A DNA stretch of 64,000 bases from Buxus sempervirens (GCA_947561395.2 OX387189.1:25792329-25856328), one strand, 5' to 3'; positions 11,285 through 23,283 are shown, numbered from the stretch's first letter. Translations and numbers: made by a program. The notes: a model not told the origin generated them from the sequence alone.

Positions 11285-12546
11285 TGTGTGTGCGCACCCG
11301 ATTTCGGTCGCACGACGAGGCGCACGCAAAACGATGCGTGCCTCGGGATTTGTTTGGAGTCGCCACTGCCTGATGGGGTGCAGGCAGACACCTGGGTGCC
11401 TAAGTTCTTCTACTAAGGCTTTTGGTCTGCGGCTTTGAGATTCTAAGTAGGGGCTCGGTTGCGGTCTGGGGAAGTCCGTAGACACCCCAGTCCACCCCGT
11501 CAAGTGCGGGTCCCATAAGTTTCCCTGGTTTGAGTCAACTTAGTTGGTCTCTCACTCACCCGATTCCTAATCCAGCATTCTATTCGGTTAAGTCTGGCGG
11601 GACCGCCAAAGTGGTATGGGTCCCTTCACTTGATTTTATCTTTTTAATTAAAGTGATGTGAGTCTCATAGGGCGGGCCCCGTTGGAAGGCCCGCGGATTC
11701 CTTGGTGGGCCTCAGTCTAAACCTGAGAGGCCCTTTGGGCTTTGGTTCAAGTGAATTGATTTTATTTAAATTCCAGTTTGATTATTTAAGTGATTTCTAT
11801 GCACAAGTGGGCCGGGACTGTTTGTGGGCCCTTGAGTGGGCCTCACCCTTGTTGCCAAGTGTTTTGAGTTATTCTTGATTAACCTTTGCCAAAACGGGCC
11901 AGGCCTTGGGCTTGGGGCCCTTTACCTGGGCTTGGGCTTGAAAGCCCAAGACTTCCTGAGTTAGGGTTCTGAAACCCTAAGTTGGTTGGGTTCATGGGCT
12001 TAGTGGGCCCGATAGGCCCTGCCCGTGGTCTCGGCCAAACCATATCTTACTTTAATCATGCATGGCCCAATTAGGGCTTGGGTGGGCCTCAAGTGATCTG
12101 GCCCACTCAAATCTTTTATTATCTTAGTTAAGCAAAATGAATTGGTCGGGCTTGGTGGGCCCCGTTGGAAGGCCCACTGGAAACCAAGTTGGACCAAAGG
12201 TCCAAGCCCCATGTTGGGTTTCCGGGTGACCTGGAAACCCTATTGGTTCATTCGGTTCGGTTTTGGAAATAAAACCCACATTCAGCAATAATCACATAAA
12301 AAATACACAAGATTGACACTCTATCAAGAAAAAATCGGCTCATTGTGCTGGGTCCAAGGGGAGGTACTTGGGGGCCCTTTGGGCGAAGCGAAGCGGAGCC
12401 CACTGGGTGGGGTACCTCCCCGTACCAAGGTACGAGTTGGATGCGCAACGAACAAAGGGGGTGCGGGGGGCGAAGCCCCCCGCGGTACAGTAAAGGGCAT
12501 TTTCGGAAATTTTCAAAAATATAGCATTTCGGCAGGCTTTTAGGGG

Positions 12547-12670
12547 TATGCGCCGACCTCGGGCACTAGGCGCGAGGTCGGCGCGGGCCGGGCGGACCAA
12601 AAACCCGCGAAGCGCGAAAAAACGCTCGCGCGAGATTTGCGCGAAGTCTTCGCGCGAGCTCGGCGGACAC
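12547..12670. repeat. GC-rich inverted repeats in LTR H
   Basis: A 10-bp stem GCCGACCTCG / CGAGGTCGGC is separated by 11 bases, followed by TCGCGCGA and TTCGCGCGA pairs. It occupies the LTR region where related LTRs carry GTATCCGG palindromes. Confidence 0.7.
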
Positions 12671-13029
12671 TCGATGCTCTCTGTTTTCTTTTTAAACAGG
12701 TTTTTGAAGCTCTGTAACTGATTTCTGGGGATCGTTAGACTCCCAGAATACCTTCGAACTCAGCTCGACTTCAACACCCCGACTCAAATCTCTTCGGAAC
12801 CCCAGATCCGAGACAAAACACTAACAGAAGAAAATTAAAACACTAGCAGCATCATGGATTAACAGAATATGAATAAGGGAGAAGGGAACAGGGGGGCCTT
12901 ATTCGGGATACAAGAGATGAGATCAGAGAGAACATGCTCCCCTTTGAATCGAGCAAGCAATGACAAACAAGGTGTTAGAGATGCATGGGAAGCCTGATTT
13001 ATATATATATATTAACAAAAGAAAATGGA

Positions 13030-13040
13030 GAGCTCACCTT
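13030..13040 (-). other. 5' splice-site consensus in leader of LTR H
   Basis: Minus strand AAG then GTGAGC; the intron would begin at 13037. Confidence 0.55.
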
Positions 13041-13332
13041 GGTTCCAAGTCTTTGTAGAGTAGGCCGGAGGGTTCCTTGGAGCTCACGAGCTGCTGCCGG
13101 AGCCTCCTTCTCCCCACACCAAGAGCACGACCTTCGGATTTGACAAGGAAGAAGAGGAAGGGAGGGGGGTGTGTGTGTCTGGTCTTTTTCTTCAAAATCC
13201 CGAGCCCAGAAAAACAATCCGAACCCTCGAATCCTAACCCCAAAACAAAAATGCCGAAACCAAAACAAGTCCAGAACCCCAAAAATCACAGCCCAAAATT
13301 TTTCCAACCTCTGGAAATGAAACCCTGCGCGG

Positions 13333-13340
13333 CTTTTATA
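13333..13340 (-). promoter_or_regulatory. TATA box of LTR H
   Basis: Minus strand TATAAAAG, 303 bases upstream of the splice-donor-like site at 13037. Confidence 0.65.
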
Positions 13341-15224
13341 GAAGAGTACAGAGGGTATCCGCCGAGTTTGGCGCCCACCTCAAGGTGAGCGCATACCCCC
13401 TGCCACGTTCGCGCGAGCGACCTAATCATTTCAAAATAATAAATTCCGCCGCTTGTTTGTTTTAAAAATCTGAAAATTAGGATATGGTCCCTGGGATATT
13501 TAGGTTTAATATTATTTTATTCAGATATTTTCAAATACTTTCAGATTGGTCCCTGGGATATTTTGAATGTTTGGATATTTATGGATTTGATCCCCGAGAT
13601 ATTTTTCTGCGCAACTCGCCATGTGTGCAGCTTTTTGCCACGTGCGCAGTTCGCCGGTTTTGCTGCTCGGGAACTTCGCCAGCTCATATTTTCTTCACCC
13701 GGGCTCCGATCTGGGCAAACTCAGTGGCGTTAGAATCGTATCGGAGCCCTCTATCCCATGACCTAGGGGTAGGCCTCCGGATCGGATTTTACCAGAAAGT
13801 CAACTTTTGGCTTCGCCCAAGTTTGATCGCCCGCAGAACCTTCATCCGGACCCCGATTCCCGCAAACTCAGTTGCGTTGGAACCGTGTCGAGATTCTCTA
13901 TCCAATGATATGGGGCTAAGCACTTGGCATGGAATTCGAGGAAAAGTCAACTTTCGGCTCTCCCTTAAGTTTGACTGCTCGCCGAACCTTCATCCGGACT
14001 CCGATTCCAGCAAACTCAGTTGCGTTAGACTCGTGTCGGGGATTCTCTATCCATTGAGATAAAGCAAGGTGGCCAATTATTCCTGGATCAAGAAGTCAAA
14101 TTTCTGTCCCCTCGGGGTTTGACTTTCTGCCAGGGTTTTCATTTTCAGCAATTCTAGGGGTGCAAAAATAAGGTGCTTACAGTGTGCACGCGTGGGAAAC
14201 GCGGCACAGGGTCATTCGGAGTCGCCACTGCCTGATGGGGTGCAGGCGGACACCTGGGTGCCTAATCTTGTCTATTTAAGGCTTTTGGTCTATGGCTTGA
14301 GATTCTAAGTTGATTCTCGGTTGCGGACTGGGGAAGTCCATAGACACCCCAGTCCACCCCGTCGGATGACGGGTCCCATGGGTACCCTTGTTTGAGTCAG
14401 CTTTTGGTCATCACCCGGTTCCTAATCCAATATGCTTTTTGTTTAAGTCTTGGCGGGACCACCTGAGTGGTGTGGGTCCCTTTAGTTGATTTTATCTTGG
14501 TTTTACTTAAGTTATTTGAGTCTGATTGGGTGGGTCTCGTTGGAAGGCCCACGGTGTCCTTGTTGGGCTTGGGTAAGCCCGTGTGCCCTTGGTGGGCCTC
14601 TGTCTAACCCTAGGAGGCCCTATGGGCTTTGGATAATGAGTTGGTTTTACATTAAGGTTCAGGTTTTGAAGCTTAAGTGGTTTTCATGCAAGTGGTGGGC
14701 CGGCATTGGTTTGCAGGCCCTTGAGGTGGGCCCACATGGTGGCCAAGGAATTTTACATCTTTTATCTTTTTTAATTTGCCAGAGATGGGCCGGTCACTGA
14801 GCTTGGGGCCCGTGATCCAGGCTTTGGGCTTGGAAGCCCGGTTCTTTGGAGTTTAGGGCTTGCACCCCAACTTGGTTCGGTTAGCGGGCTTTGGCGGGCC
14901 CAAAAGGCCCGAGCCCTTGGTCTCGGCCAAACCACACAATTCATGCACTCATTTCACATAGCAAGGTTTGGGTGGGCCGCATTGAGTTTGGCCCAACCGG
15001 TTCAATTAATTCATTTTACTTTACTTGCTTAATTGCATGCTTTAGGGTTCATTGGGCTTGGTGGGCCCCGTTGGAAGGCCCACGGGTGTGCCATGTTTGG
15101 ACCAGCGGTCCAAGTCCCATCTTGGGTTTCCGGGTGGCCCGGAAACCCTATTGGTTCAATTGGTTTTGGTTCAAATCATTCCAAAATGCAGCAAGACAGC
15201 AGAATATACAAAAAATACATTTCA

Positions 15225-15385
15225 GTGTGTATCCGGCAACTCAGGCCGGATACACTTGGTCTGCAGGTGATCCGGCCTGAGTGGCCAGATACACAGGGCC
15301 TATGGGTGATCCGGCCTGAGTGGCCGGATACACCCAGGCCATAGGTGATCCGGTTTGAGTTGCCGGATCACCCTGGAATGGCCTT
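15225..15385. repeat. four GTATCCGG-type palindromes, LTR G (3' cluster)
   Basis: Imperfect palindromes of 26-28 bp, each pairing (G)TATCCGG or GATCCGG with CCGGATAC or CCGGATCAC across CTGAGTTG-like centres. Confidence 0.85.
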
Positions 15386-16106
15386 TTTTGGGCTTTTTGC
15401 CATTCGGGGTGTTTCCAGGGGGTTCCTAGGGGTCTCCTAAAGGTCTTGTGGGCCCCTGTGAGGGCCCACGTTGGTTCAGATTTGGGAGAAGCCACATTTG
15501 GCTTCTCCCCTTGGATCTTTTTAGCAATGGAAAGGGGATGCAAAACAGTGGGGAAGGGGTTCATGCTTGCACAAAATGGTTTTCCAATGGGGGAGGAAAG
15601 CATGCCAACTTATAAATATAAACAAGTAGGAACCCTAGCAATATACATGTACGGGGCACGAATCAAGTACATGAAGCATCAAGAAATGCATGTTTATACG
15701 ATCTAAGCATACATGTCATTACATATGCAAAAGAAAACACAAGGAGAGAGAAAAAACAGCAAGGCCTAATTCCAGTCTCATGCTTACAAAGAGCTCGAAG
15801 AAGGGAAGAGAAGGGGGCTTATCATAGGGGTACATTGGATGACAATGGGAGGAACATTCTCCTCCTAGAGATTCTCAAAACAGCACACTAACAAACACTA
15901 AAGAAGGTAAAAAAGGGAGACTCCCATGCCGAAAAAAAAGGACCTATGTGGACTACCTAACCGGGTGGATCCTTATACCATGAAGATGAAAGTAAATGCA
16001 TGCTTAGCATGGTAGGGACATGACCCCATGCAAAAAGGGAAACCACACAGGAATATTTTTAGAAAAATATGGATTTAATATATGTTGAATCTAACATGGT
16101 GAGGAG

Positions 16107-16118
16107 TCTTACTTGAGG
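16107..16118 (-). other. 5' splice-site consensus in leader of LTR G
   Basis: Minus strand CTCAA then GTAAGA; the intron would begin at 16112. The TATA box lies 291 bases upstream. Confidence 0.5.
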
Positions 16119-16395
16119 TCCTTGGCCTCTTGTGCCAGGTGGTGATGTGCCTTGGAGGTGGTACAGCAGCTGGGATCACCTCCTCTTGACAGTAGCAGCT
16201 GCAGCTCTTCCTTTTCTTGAGGTGTAGACAAAGAGGAAAAGGGATGGGAAGGATGAGAGCAACTTGAGGTGGGGTGGGGTGGTGATGTAGGGCAAAAGGG
16301 GTTGGAAGAGGTGGGATTCGGGGTGTGTGGGTGAGAGGAGAGAGCAGGAGAAAAGCTAAAATAAATCCCAACCCCGGACTGAGCTGCTGTTTTGC

Positions 16396-16403
16396 TATTT
16401 ATA
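16396..16403 (-). promoter_or_regulatory. TATA box of LTR G
   Basis: Minus strand TATAAATA, just downstream (in LTR sense) of a palindrome cluster at 16412-16662. Confidence 0.7.
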
Positions 16404-16411
16404 GAAAACAT

Positions 16412-16662
16412 AATGTATCCGGCAACTCAGGCCGGATACATTAAAGACTCCCCTTATCCGGCCCTGAAGGCCGGATACACTAGGCTTCCTTTGTATCCGG
16501 CCTTCAATACCGGATACAAAACTTAATCATTTCAAAATTTAATGCCGCCGCGAATGTGTCTGGCAATCGGCGCGAATCTCGCGTGAAAATCTTCTTGTAT
16601 CCGGCCTTCAAGTCCGGATACAAAGGGGAGCATGTGTATCCGGCATATATGACCGGATACAA
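16412..16662. repeat. five GTATCCGG-type palindromes upstream of the LTR G TATA box
   Basis: Copies at about 16413, 16456, 16492, 16598 and 16635, each TGTATCCGG or close, with a mirrored CCGGATACA. Confidence 0.85.
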
Positions 16663-17384
16663 GTTGGAAAATTACGGATTTGCCCCTCGACTTGACCGAT
16701 TCGACACTTTTTAACAATTACAAATTGGTCCCTGCGAATTTCAGTTTAGTCCCTGGGATTTTTATCAAACTTTGGATATTTAAGATTTAGTCCCTGAGAT
16801 ATTTCGCTGCGTTGGCTGCCACGTGTGCAGTTTCTGCGCCACGTGTGCAGCTTCCGGCTTTGCTGCTCGGGAACTTTGACAGCTCATATCTCGCTCATCT
16901 GAACTCCGATTTGAGCAAACTCAATTGCGTTGGACTCGTATCGGAGCCCTCTATTTAATGACATGGGGCTAAGCACTTGGCATGGATTTCGAGGACAAGT
17001 CAACTTTTGGCCTTCCCTTAAGTTTGACTGCCCTTAGAACCTTCATCCGGACTCCAATTCCTGCAAACCCAGTTGCATTGGAACCGTGTCGAGATTCTTT
17101 ATCCGATGGTATAGAGCAAGGTATTTGGCACGAAAATCGAGGAAAAGTCAACTCTTGGCTTTTCCTTAAGTTTGACCGCCCGCAGAACCTTTATCCGGAC
17201 TCCGATTCTTGCAAACCCAGTTGCGTTGGAACTGTGTCGAGATTCTCTATCTATTGAGATAAAGCAAGGTGACCAAATTTTATCTGATTAAAAGGTCGAC
17301 TTTCCACCCCTCAGGGTTTGACTTTTAGCCGGGTTTTGCATTTCTGGCTTTTCGGGAGCGCAAAAATGAGGTGCTTACACTATG

Positions 17385-17824
17385 GGTTATATTAGTAAGA
17401 AGTAATTAGAAATAAAATAAAGATAAACCATAGGGGGAGTGGTCGAACCCAAGGAGAGTGGATTGACCCGGAATTAGTTGGTTTAAGGATTAAGGTTTGT
17501 TTGTAATTGGTTTAAGGAAGGAGGGTATATAAGTAAAAGTCATTAAGAAAATAAAATAACCTAGTATGCATGAGTAACCCATGTCCAACACAATTAGAAA
17601 CAGTCGTGCGTTCCTTGGCTTTCTCCTATTCTTCTTCTTAGTTTCCTTGTGACTTAACCAAACCCTAAACAACTTGTTGGAGTCGTCTTAAAGAAGGAAA
17701 AGAGAGGATTTTCATGCATAGAAACTCAGGTAAGAGCAAGTTAATAAAAAGTTCTTTTTTTGAGAGATAAAAGTGTTGTTGGGTTCCTAAAGTGGTGGTT
17801 TTCTTAACTCAGACGAGATCAAGA
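17385..17824 (+). mobile_element. LTR-like fragment (L), right part
   Basis: Continuation of 11097-11284 across the ctatg duplication. It contains a pyrimidine-rich stretch (17610-17650) and a donor-like AACTCAGGTAAGAG near 17725. No coding domain. Confidence 0.35.
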
Positions 17825-18286
17825 TGTAACGCCCCAAACCCGGGTCAATGAAAAACCGACCTTGACCCAAATCCGGTTTGTCATTGTAACAACCCGAATT
17901 CAGCCCAACAGCCGAATTCGAGATGCTATTGGCCCATATCAAATAATAATCAATAAACAACCAGACTGAAAAGTTAAATAATCCTTTATTCAATATCTAT
18001 TAGAGTGCGGAAAAAACATTATTGTGCGGAAGTGTAGAATCCAATTCAAGTCAACAGGTTCAAGTCTGGTATAAAAAGGTACTAAATTCTCAATCCCACA
18101 GATACATCAAAACCGAATATAAAGGATCAACTATCAAATACTCCATAAAAATATCATCTATCCTCAACCTCAAATCAATCTGGGTAGAAATAATCCTCTG
18201 GAGAATAGCCCACAAGATCACTATGGAAATCACCACTATGATCCCCCTCTCGTGTATCAACTGAAAAATAACATAAAGAAGTAGGG
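17825..18286 (-). mobile_element. chromovirus-like LTR D, left segment
   Basis: Begins TGTAACGCCCC at 17825; a second LTR-like end, TGTAACAACCCG, occurs at 17887, so two insertions may be stacked here. The sequence resumes at 44040 after solo LTR C, as shown by the shared taggg duplication and by continuation into GTGAGATACAAATATC. Noncoding. Confidence 0.6.
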
Positions 18287-19029
18287 TGTAATGCCCCGAA
18301 CCCGGGTCTATGCAAAACAAGCACCAAACCCGAATCCGAAGTGATACTGGGCCCAAAGCTACTAATTACCAGAAATTTAAATCCAACTAATTAGATTAAT
18401 TATCAGAGTGCGGAAATTTAAAACATTAATTTCATCAATATACGTGGCTAACTATAACCATTAAACTAACTCATCAATATCAATTCATAAATCTGGTAAA
18501 TGGGTTTTCTAGCACACTTTCTCTCATATTCAATTAAATCATAAAATATCCATGAAGATACATCTACATCAACCTCTAAAAGAAAGATCTAAACGAAATA
18601 TTAAAGATCCTCAGCTCAGTAATCTGCAACTCCCCCTCGTGTCAACCCCAAGGACGCTCTCACATGAAACAGCTAAAAAATAAGATAATGAAGTAGGGTG
18701 AGATACAACTATCTCAATAGGTAACACATGCATGCTAGAAACAGTTTATATATATAAAAGTAATCATTCATGCACGATAAAACAATCGGGTAGTCACGGT
18801 CGATAATAAGAACGATTAATCACCATATGAAACCAACATTTATTCAATTCTTGAGATAAAGAGAGTTTATTATGTAACCTTTGTTTCATTTAGAAAGGCA
18901 ATGTAATATAAATCAAACTCTTCTGATTCAAATGTAGATCATGTCATTCATAATTAATAGTAAATCCCAATCTGATATCAACATTCTCCCATGTAGGATG
19001 CAATCACGCAGTAATCACATCTACCCTAC

Positions 19030-19440
19030 ATGAGGTCTCTCCCATAGGAGTCATCATATCTCACCCGCAGGTGGTCACATCTCACCTGCAGGTGGTAATC
19101 ACATATATCTCCCTTGTGGGATGCAATCACATCGTGATTACATCTCCCTCACAAGAGGTCACATCTCTCCCGCAGGAGGTCATATATCTCCCATGTGGGA
19201 TGCAATCCAATCAGGATCACATCTCCCCCAACAGGAGGTCTCATCTCACCCGCAGGTGGTCATATATCTCCCCTGTGGGATGCAATCCAATCAGGATCAC
19301 ATCTCCCCCAACAGGAGGTCTCATCTCACCCGCATGTGGTCATATATCTCCCCTGTGGGATGCAATCCAATCAGGATCACATCTCCCCCAACAGGAGGTC
19401 TCATCTCACCCGCAGGTGGTCATATATCTCATCCGCAGAT
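19030..19440. repeat. 80-bp tandem repeat in LTR C
   Basis: Three near-identical 80-bp units from 19181 to 19420, with degenerate half units on both sides. Units contain CCTGTGGGATGCAATCCAAT, GATCACATCTCCCCCAACAG and ATCTCACCCGCAGGTGGT. Because 80 is not a multiple of three, the array shows the same peptide text in three overlapping frames, which is not coding evidence. Confidence 0.9.
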
Positions 19441-20934
19441 GGTACAATCTCTTATAGCCATCATGGCATTCAGTCCACAGTCCAATTATATTTTCAGAAG
19501 GAAATTACCTATATAAAATCCTTGTAACCATTTCAAGTGAATTTGATCCTCTTTAAACACCAAATTGTACTAAATCATAAAACAAGGTGGTTAAATATCT
19601 AATATGAACCTTTTAGTGTAAATGGCCATCAGGGACACCTTAAGAATAATCTTAGAGAAGTGTTACAAGGGGTGGAAATCCAAATACCCTATTTTATAAT
19701 GATTTGGGACTATGAATGTCATAAAGTTCTCAAAATACATTTTGGATGAGTGGAATAGTCTTAGGATCCCTAATAAGGTCACCATACCAATAATCAATCA
19801 ATTCTGAGACAAAAAGTTTCGGACCCCAAAAATATTCCAAGTCTAGTTAAAAACGTTGACTTTTGGTATATAATTTTTCTAGACAAATCTACAAGGAGTT
19901 TCGAGCTCAAATTTTGGTTGTAGTCTATTGAAGGGTAAACACATCTCCTAGAATTTTATGGGCTCCTGAATCACTCATCTGGGTATTAAATCCAAACCGG
20001 GCTTTTTGATAAAAACTGGGATTTAGGCATGAACTGGAAAGTTGACTTTTTATTGGCTGGGAATTAGACCTTGGAAGTATTTTTATTAGTTCCAAATGGG
20101 GGGTAAAACCTTATTTACATATAAAGACTTAATTAAGTGGAGCAATAAATACACAGGACATTTACTTAAATGTCTTTCATGTAATAAGGGTGCTATGCGA
20201 GAGGCTTGGGTTATTTGGGAAAGGGTTGTGTAAGCACCTCATTTTTGCGCTCTCGAAAAGCCAGAAACGCAAAGCCCGGCCGCAAAGTCAAACCCTGAGG
20301 GGTGCAAAGTTGACCTTTTAATCAGATAAAATTTGGCCACCTTGATCTATCCCTTTGGATAAAGAATCTCAACACGGTTCCAACGCAACTGGGTTTGCAG
20401 GAATCGGAGTCCGGATGAAGGTTCTGCGGGCGGTAAAACTTAAGGAAAAGCTAAGAGTTGACTTTTCCTCGATTTCCGTGCCAAATACCTTACTTTAGCC
20501 CAATGGATAGAGAATCCCGACCCGGTTCCAGTGCAACTGGGTTTGCAGGAATCGGAGTCCGGATAAAGGTTCTGCGGGCGGTCAAACTTAGGGGAAGGCC
20601 AAAAGTTGACTTTTTCTCGGAATCCGTGCCAAGTGCTTAGCCCCATGTCATTAAATATGGGGCTCCAATACGAGTTTAACACAATTGAGTTTGCTCAAAT
20701 CGGAGTTCGGATGAAGGAGGTATGATCTGTCGAAGTTTCCGAGTAGCAAAAGCCGAAAACTGCAAACGTGGCGCAAAAGCTGCCCACGTGGCAGCCAACG
20801 CAGCAAAATATCTCAGGGACTAAATCTTAAATATAAAAATTTCGTACGGGCGAACCGTAGATATCAAAAAGGGTCAAATCGGTCGAATCAGTCGAATCGG
20901 TCTAGTCGAGGGGCAAATCCGTAAATTTTCGATT

Positions 20935-21182
20935 TGTATCCGGTCACATATACCGGATACACTGCCTATCCTTCATGACCGGACTTGAAGACCGGATACA
21001 TAAAGGTGTTCGCGCGAAATTCGCGCCACTTGGCCGACAGATTCGCGGCGGCATTAAATTTTGAAATCATTAAGTCATGTATCCGGCCTGAGTTGCCGGA
21101 TACAAAGGGAAGCTAGTGTATCCGGACTTGGAGTCCGGATACGAATAGGCCTTAGTGTATCCGGCCTGAGTTGCCGGATACA
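20935..21182. repeat. GTATCCGG palindromes upstream of the 5' LTR TATA box
   Basis: Copies at 20935-20962, 21078-21104, 21117-21142 and 21156-21182, with a degenerate one near 20968-21000. The last ends 10 bases before the TATA box. Confidence 0.88.
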
Positions 21183-21192
21183 TTAAATTGCC

Positions 21193-21200
21193 TATAAATA
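21193..21200 (+). promoter_or_regulatory. TATA box of element A 5' LTR
   Basis: TATAAATA, followed by AGCAAAACAGCAGC and a pyrimidine-rich leader. Transcription would start roughly 25-35 bases downstream. Confidence 0.75.
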
Positions 21201-21473
21201 GCAAAACAGCAGCTCTATCCGGGGTTGGATTCCATTTTCTTCTCTTTCCTTGCTCTCTTCTCTCACCTACCCCCTTCGAATCCCACCCCTTCCAACCCTA
21301 CTAGCCTCCCATCACCTCCCTTTACCACCCAAAGCCATCCTCATCTCCTTCTTCTCCTCTCCATTCTTGTTGAAGCAAGAAGGACTGAAGTGCTGTGGTG
21401 GCCAAAGGAGAAGCTCCAGCTCACTTTCTTGCTGCAAGGAGGTGTCAACACATCCCCAAAAGGTTTTAAAACC

Positions 21474-21484
21474 TAAGGTAAGGC
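21474..21484 (+). other. 5' splice-site consensus in element A leader
   Basis: TAAG then GTAAGG; the intron would start at 21478, 285 bases from the TATA box. The 3' LTR has the same at 41660. The likely acceptor before gag is at 28092. Confidence 0.6.
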
Positions 21485-22079
21485 TCCTCACCATCTATTG
21501 TTAAGCATATATTAAAATAGGAATTTTCTGAATATATTTTTACCAAGTTGCCTTCACCTCCCTGCATGGGCTAACCTTCATGCTAGTTTATGCATGCCTT
21601 CATCATTTTCTTGTCATGAGATCTTGCATCTTGTAGGAATCTGCGTAGGCTTTACTTGTTGAGAGTTAGATCATTTAAAGTAGGGTCTTCATCATTTTCT
21701 TCATTACTGATTTCAGGAGGGGGTATGCCCCCTCATGCTAGAAGGTCCAATGTATCCCCATGATGAGCCCCCCTCTCTCTCCTTTCTCCTAGTTTTTTTG
21801 AGGTATTACTCATGTTAAATGCCTTATTGCTGTTTCTGTGCAAGCATGATCCCCACCCCCCCACCTTGCTGCTGTGATCTTAAAAAAGAGAGCAGGAGAG
21901 GGACAGCAGGTCCCCTCCATTGGTTGTGTCAAAACACCCAAGAAGGAGAAGCCTAATATGGCTTCCCCCCAAAACCTGAGCCTACGTGGGCCCTCACAGG
22001 GTCCCACGAGACGTTTAACATGCCCCTGGGAGCCCCTGGGATCAGTCCCAAAAGGCTAAAGCCCAAAAAGGCCATTCCA

Positions 22080-22228
22080 GGGTGATCCGGCAACTCAGGC
22101 CAGATCACCTAGGGCCTTATCATATCCGGCCATCAAGGCCGGATAACCCACAGACCTAGTGTATCCGGCCACTCAGGCCGAATCACCTGCAGACCAAGTG
22201 TATCCGGCCTGAGTTACCGGATACACAC
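22080..22228. repeat. second cluster of four GTATCCGG palindromes, 5' LTR
   Basis: Four imperfect palindromes in a row, alternating GATCCGG...GATCAC and GTATCCGG...CCGGATAC types. Located downstream of the leader splice donor, near the LTR 3' third. Confidence 0.85.
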
Positions 22229-23283
22229 AGAAACATGTTTTTTTTGCATAGTCTGTTGCATTGTCGAATTCCATGGTAGTTTGAATCGAAATCATTGAAC
22301 CAGCAGGGTTTCCGGGCTACCCGGAAACCCTAGATGGGACTCGGACCAGCCGGTCCAGCTTGGCACGTTAGTGGGCCTTCCAACGGGGCCCACCAAGCCC
22401 AATGAACCCAGAAACATGCAATTAAGCAAACTAAGCAAAAGTGAACTAATTAAACTGGTTGGGCCAAACCCAAAGCGGCCCACCCGTACCTTGATGTGAA
22501 TGAATGCATAAACTGTGTGGTTTGGCCGAGACCATGGGCTAGGGCTTGTCAGGCCCGCTAAAGCCCGCTAACTGAACCGAGTTAGGGTGCAAGCCCTGAA
22601 TTCCAAGGAACTGGGCTTTCAATGCCCAATGCCGGGAACACGGACCCCAAGCCCAGTGACCAGCCCACTTTGGCAAACTAAAGAAGATAAAAGATGCAAA
22701 ATTACTTGGCCACCAGGTGGGCCCGCCTAAGGGGCCCACAAACCAATCCGGCCCACCACTTGCATAAAAACCACTTAATGTTCAAACTTGAACCCCAATA
22801 TAAAATCAACTCACTAACCAAAGCCCACAGGGCCTCCTAGGGTTAGACAGAGGCCCACCAAGGGCACACGGGCCAACTCAAGCCCATCCAGGACACCGGT
22901 TGGGCCTTCCAACGGGGCCCACCCAATCAGACTCAGAAAGCCAAAGATAAGCAAAGATAAAAACAACTAAAGGGACCCACACCACTCAGGTGGTCCCACC
23001 AAGACTTAACCGAATGCATGCTGGATTAGGAATCGGGTGAGAACCAAAAGTAGGGAAAGGCTGACTCAAAGTAGGGAACCCACGGGACCCGTCATCCGAC
23101 GGGGTGGATTGGGGTGTCTACGGACTTCCCCAGCCCGCAACCGAGAACCAACCTTAGAATCTCAAGCCGCAGACCCAGAGACCTAAATAGACAAGATTAG
23201 GCACCCAGGTGTCCGCCTTCACCCCATCAGGCGGTGGCGACTCCGAACTCACCCCGTGCCGCGTTTCCCACGCGCGCACAGCC

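Larger units (their letters stand above)
11289..14181 (-). mobile_element. solo Tat LTR (H) inserted at the tip of LTR G
   Basis: On the minus strand it runs from TGTAAGCACCTTATTTTTGC at 14181 to GTGCGCACA at 11289, 2893 bp. The duplication gtgtg is present at 11284-11288 and 14182-14186. TATA box on the minus strand at 13333-13340, splice-donor-like site at 13037, PBS-like GGAGTCGCCA at 11356-11365. A GC-rich block at 12540-12670 holds hairpins of its own sequence type (GCCGACCTCG with CGAGGTCGGC). It is related to G, E and the A LTRs in its ends but differs in the upstream cassette. Confidence 0.85.
11285..17379 (-). mobile_element. solo Tat LTR (G), interrupted by solo LTR H
   Basis: On the minus strand it starts TGTAAGCACCTCATTTTTGC at 17379 and ends with GTGCACA at the left, and is flanked by the duplication ctatg (11280-11284 and 17380-17384). 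Its first four plus-strand bases are 11285-11288, then H intervenes, then G continues from 14183. Without H it is about 3.2 kb. It carries a TATA box (16396-16403), a splice-donor-like site (16112), nine or so GTATCCGG palindromes, and the internal GGAGTCGCCA (14218-14227). No internal region or second LTR of the same family is adjacent, so it is a solo LTR. Confidence 0.85.
20229..23280 (+). repeat. 5' LTR of element A
   Basis: 3052 bp, TG...CA. Apart from two deletions in the partner LTR, the two copies look nearly identical by eye, suggesting a recent insertion. It contains palindrome clusters, a TATA box, a splice-donor-like site and a PBS-like TGGCGACTCC at 23235-23244. Confidence 0.93.

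Noticed and set aside
12248-12600. Several 65-90 codon ORFs in LTR H
   Set aside because: GC-rich hairpin sequence with overlapping open frames on both strands; no conservation between LTR families.
11285-17379. G and H as the two LTRs of one element or an integrated two-LTR circle
   Set aside because: They are different subfamilies in their cassettes and H has its own gtgtg duplication. A nested insertion explains all bases.
19071-19527. Three overlapping ORFs with the same peptide text
   Set aside because: An 80-bp unit shifts frame at each copy, so the same translation appears in all frames. It is a tandem repeat in a solo LTR.
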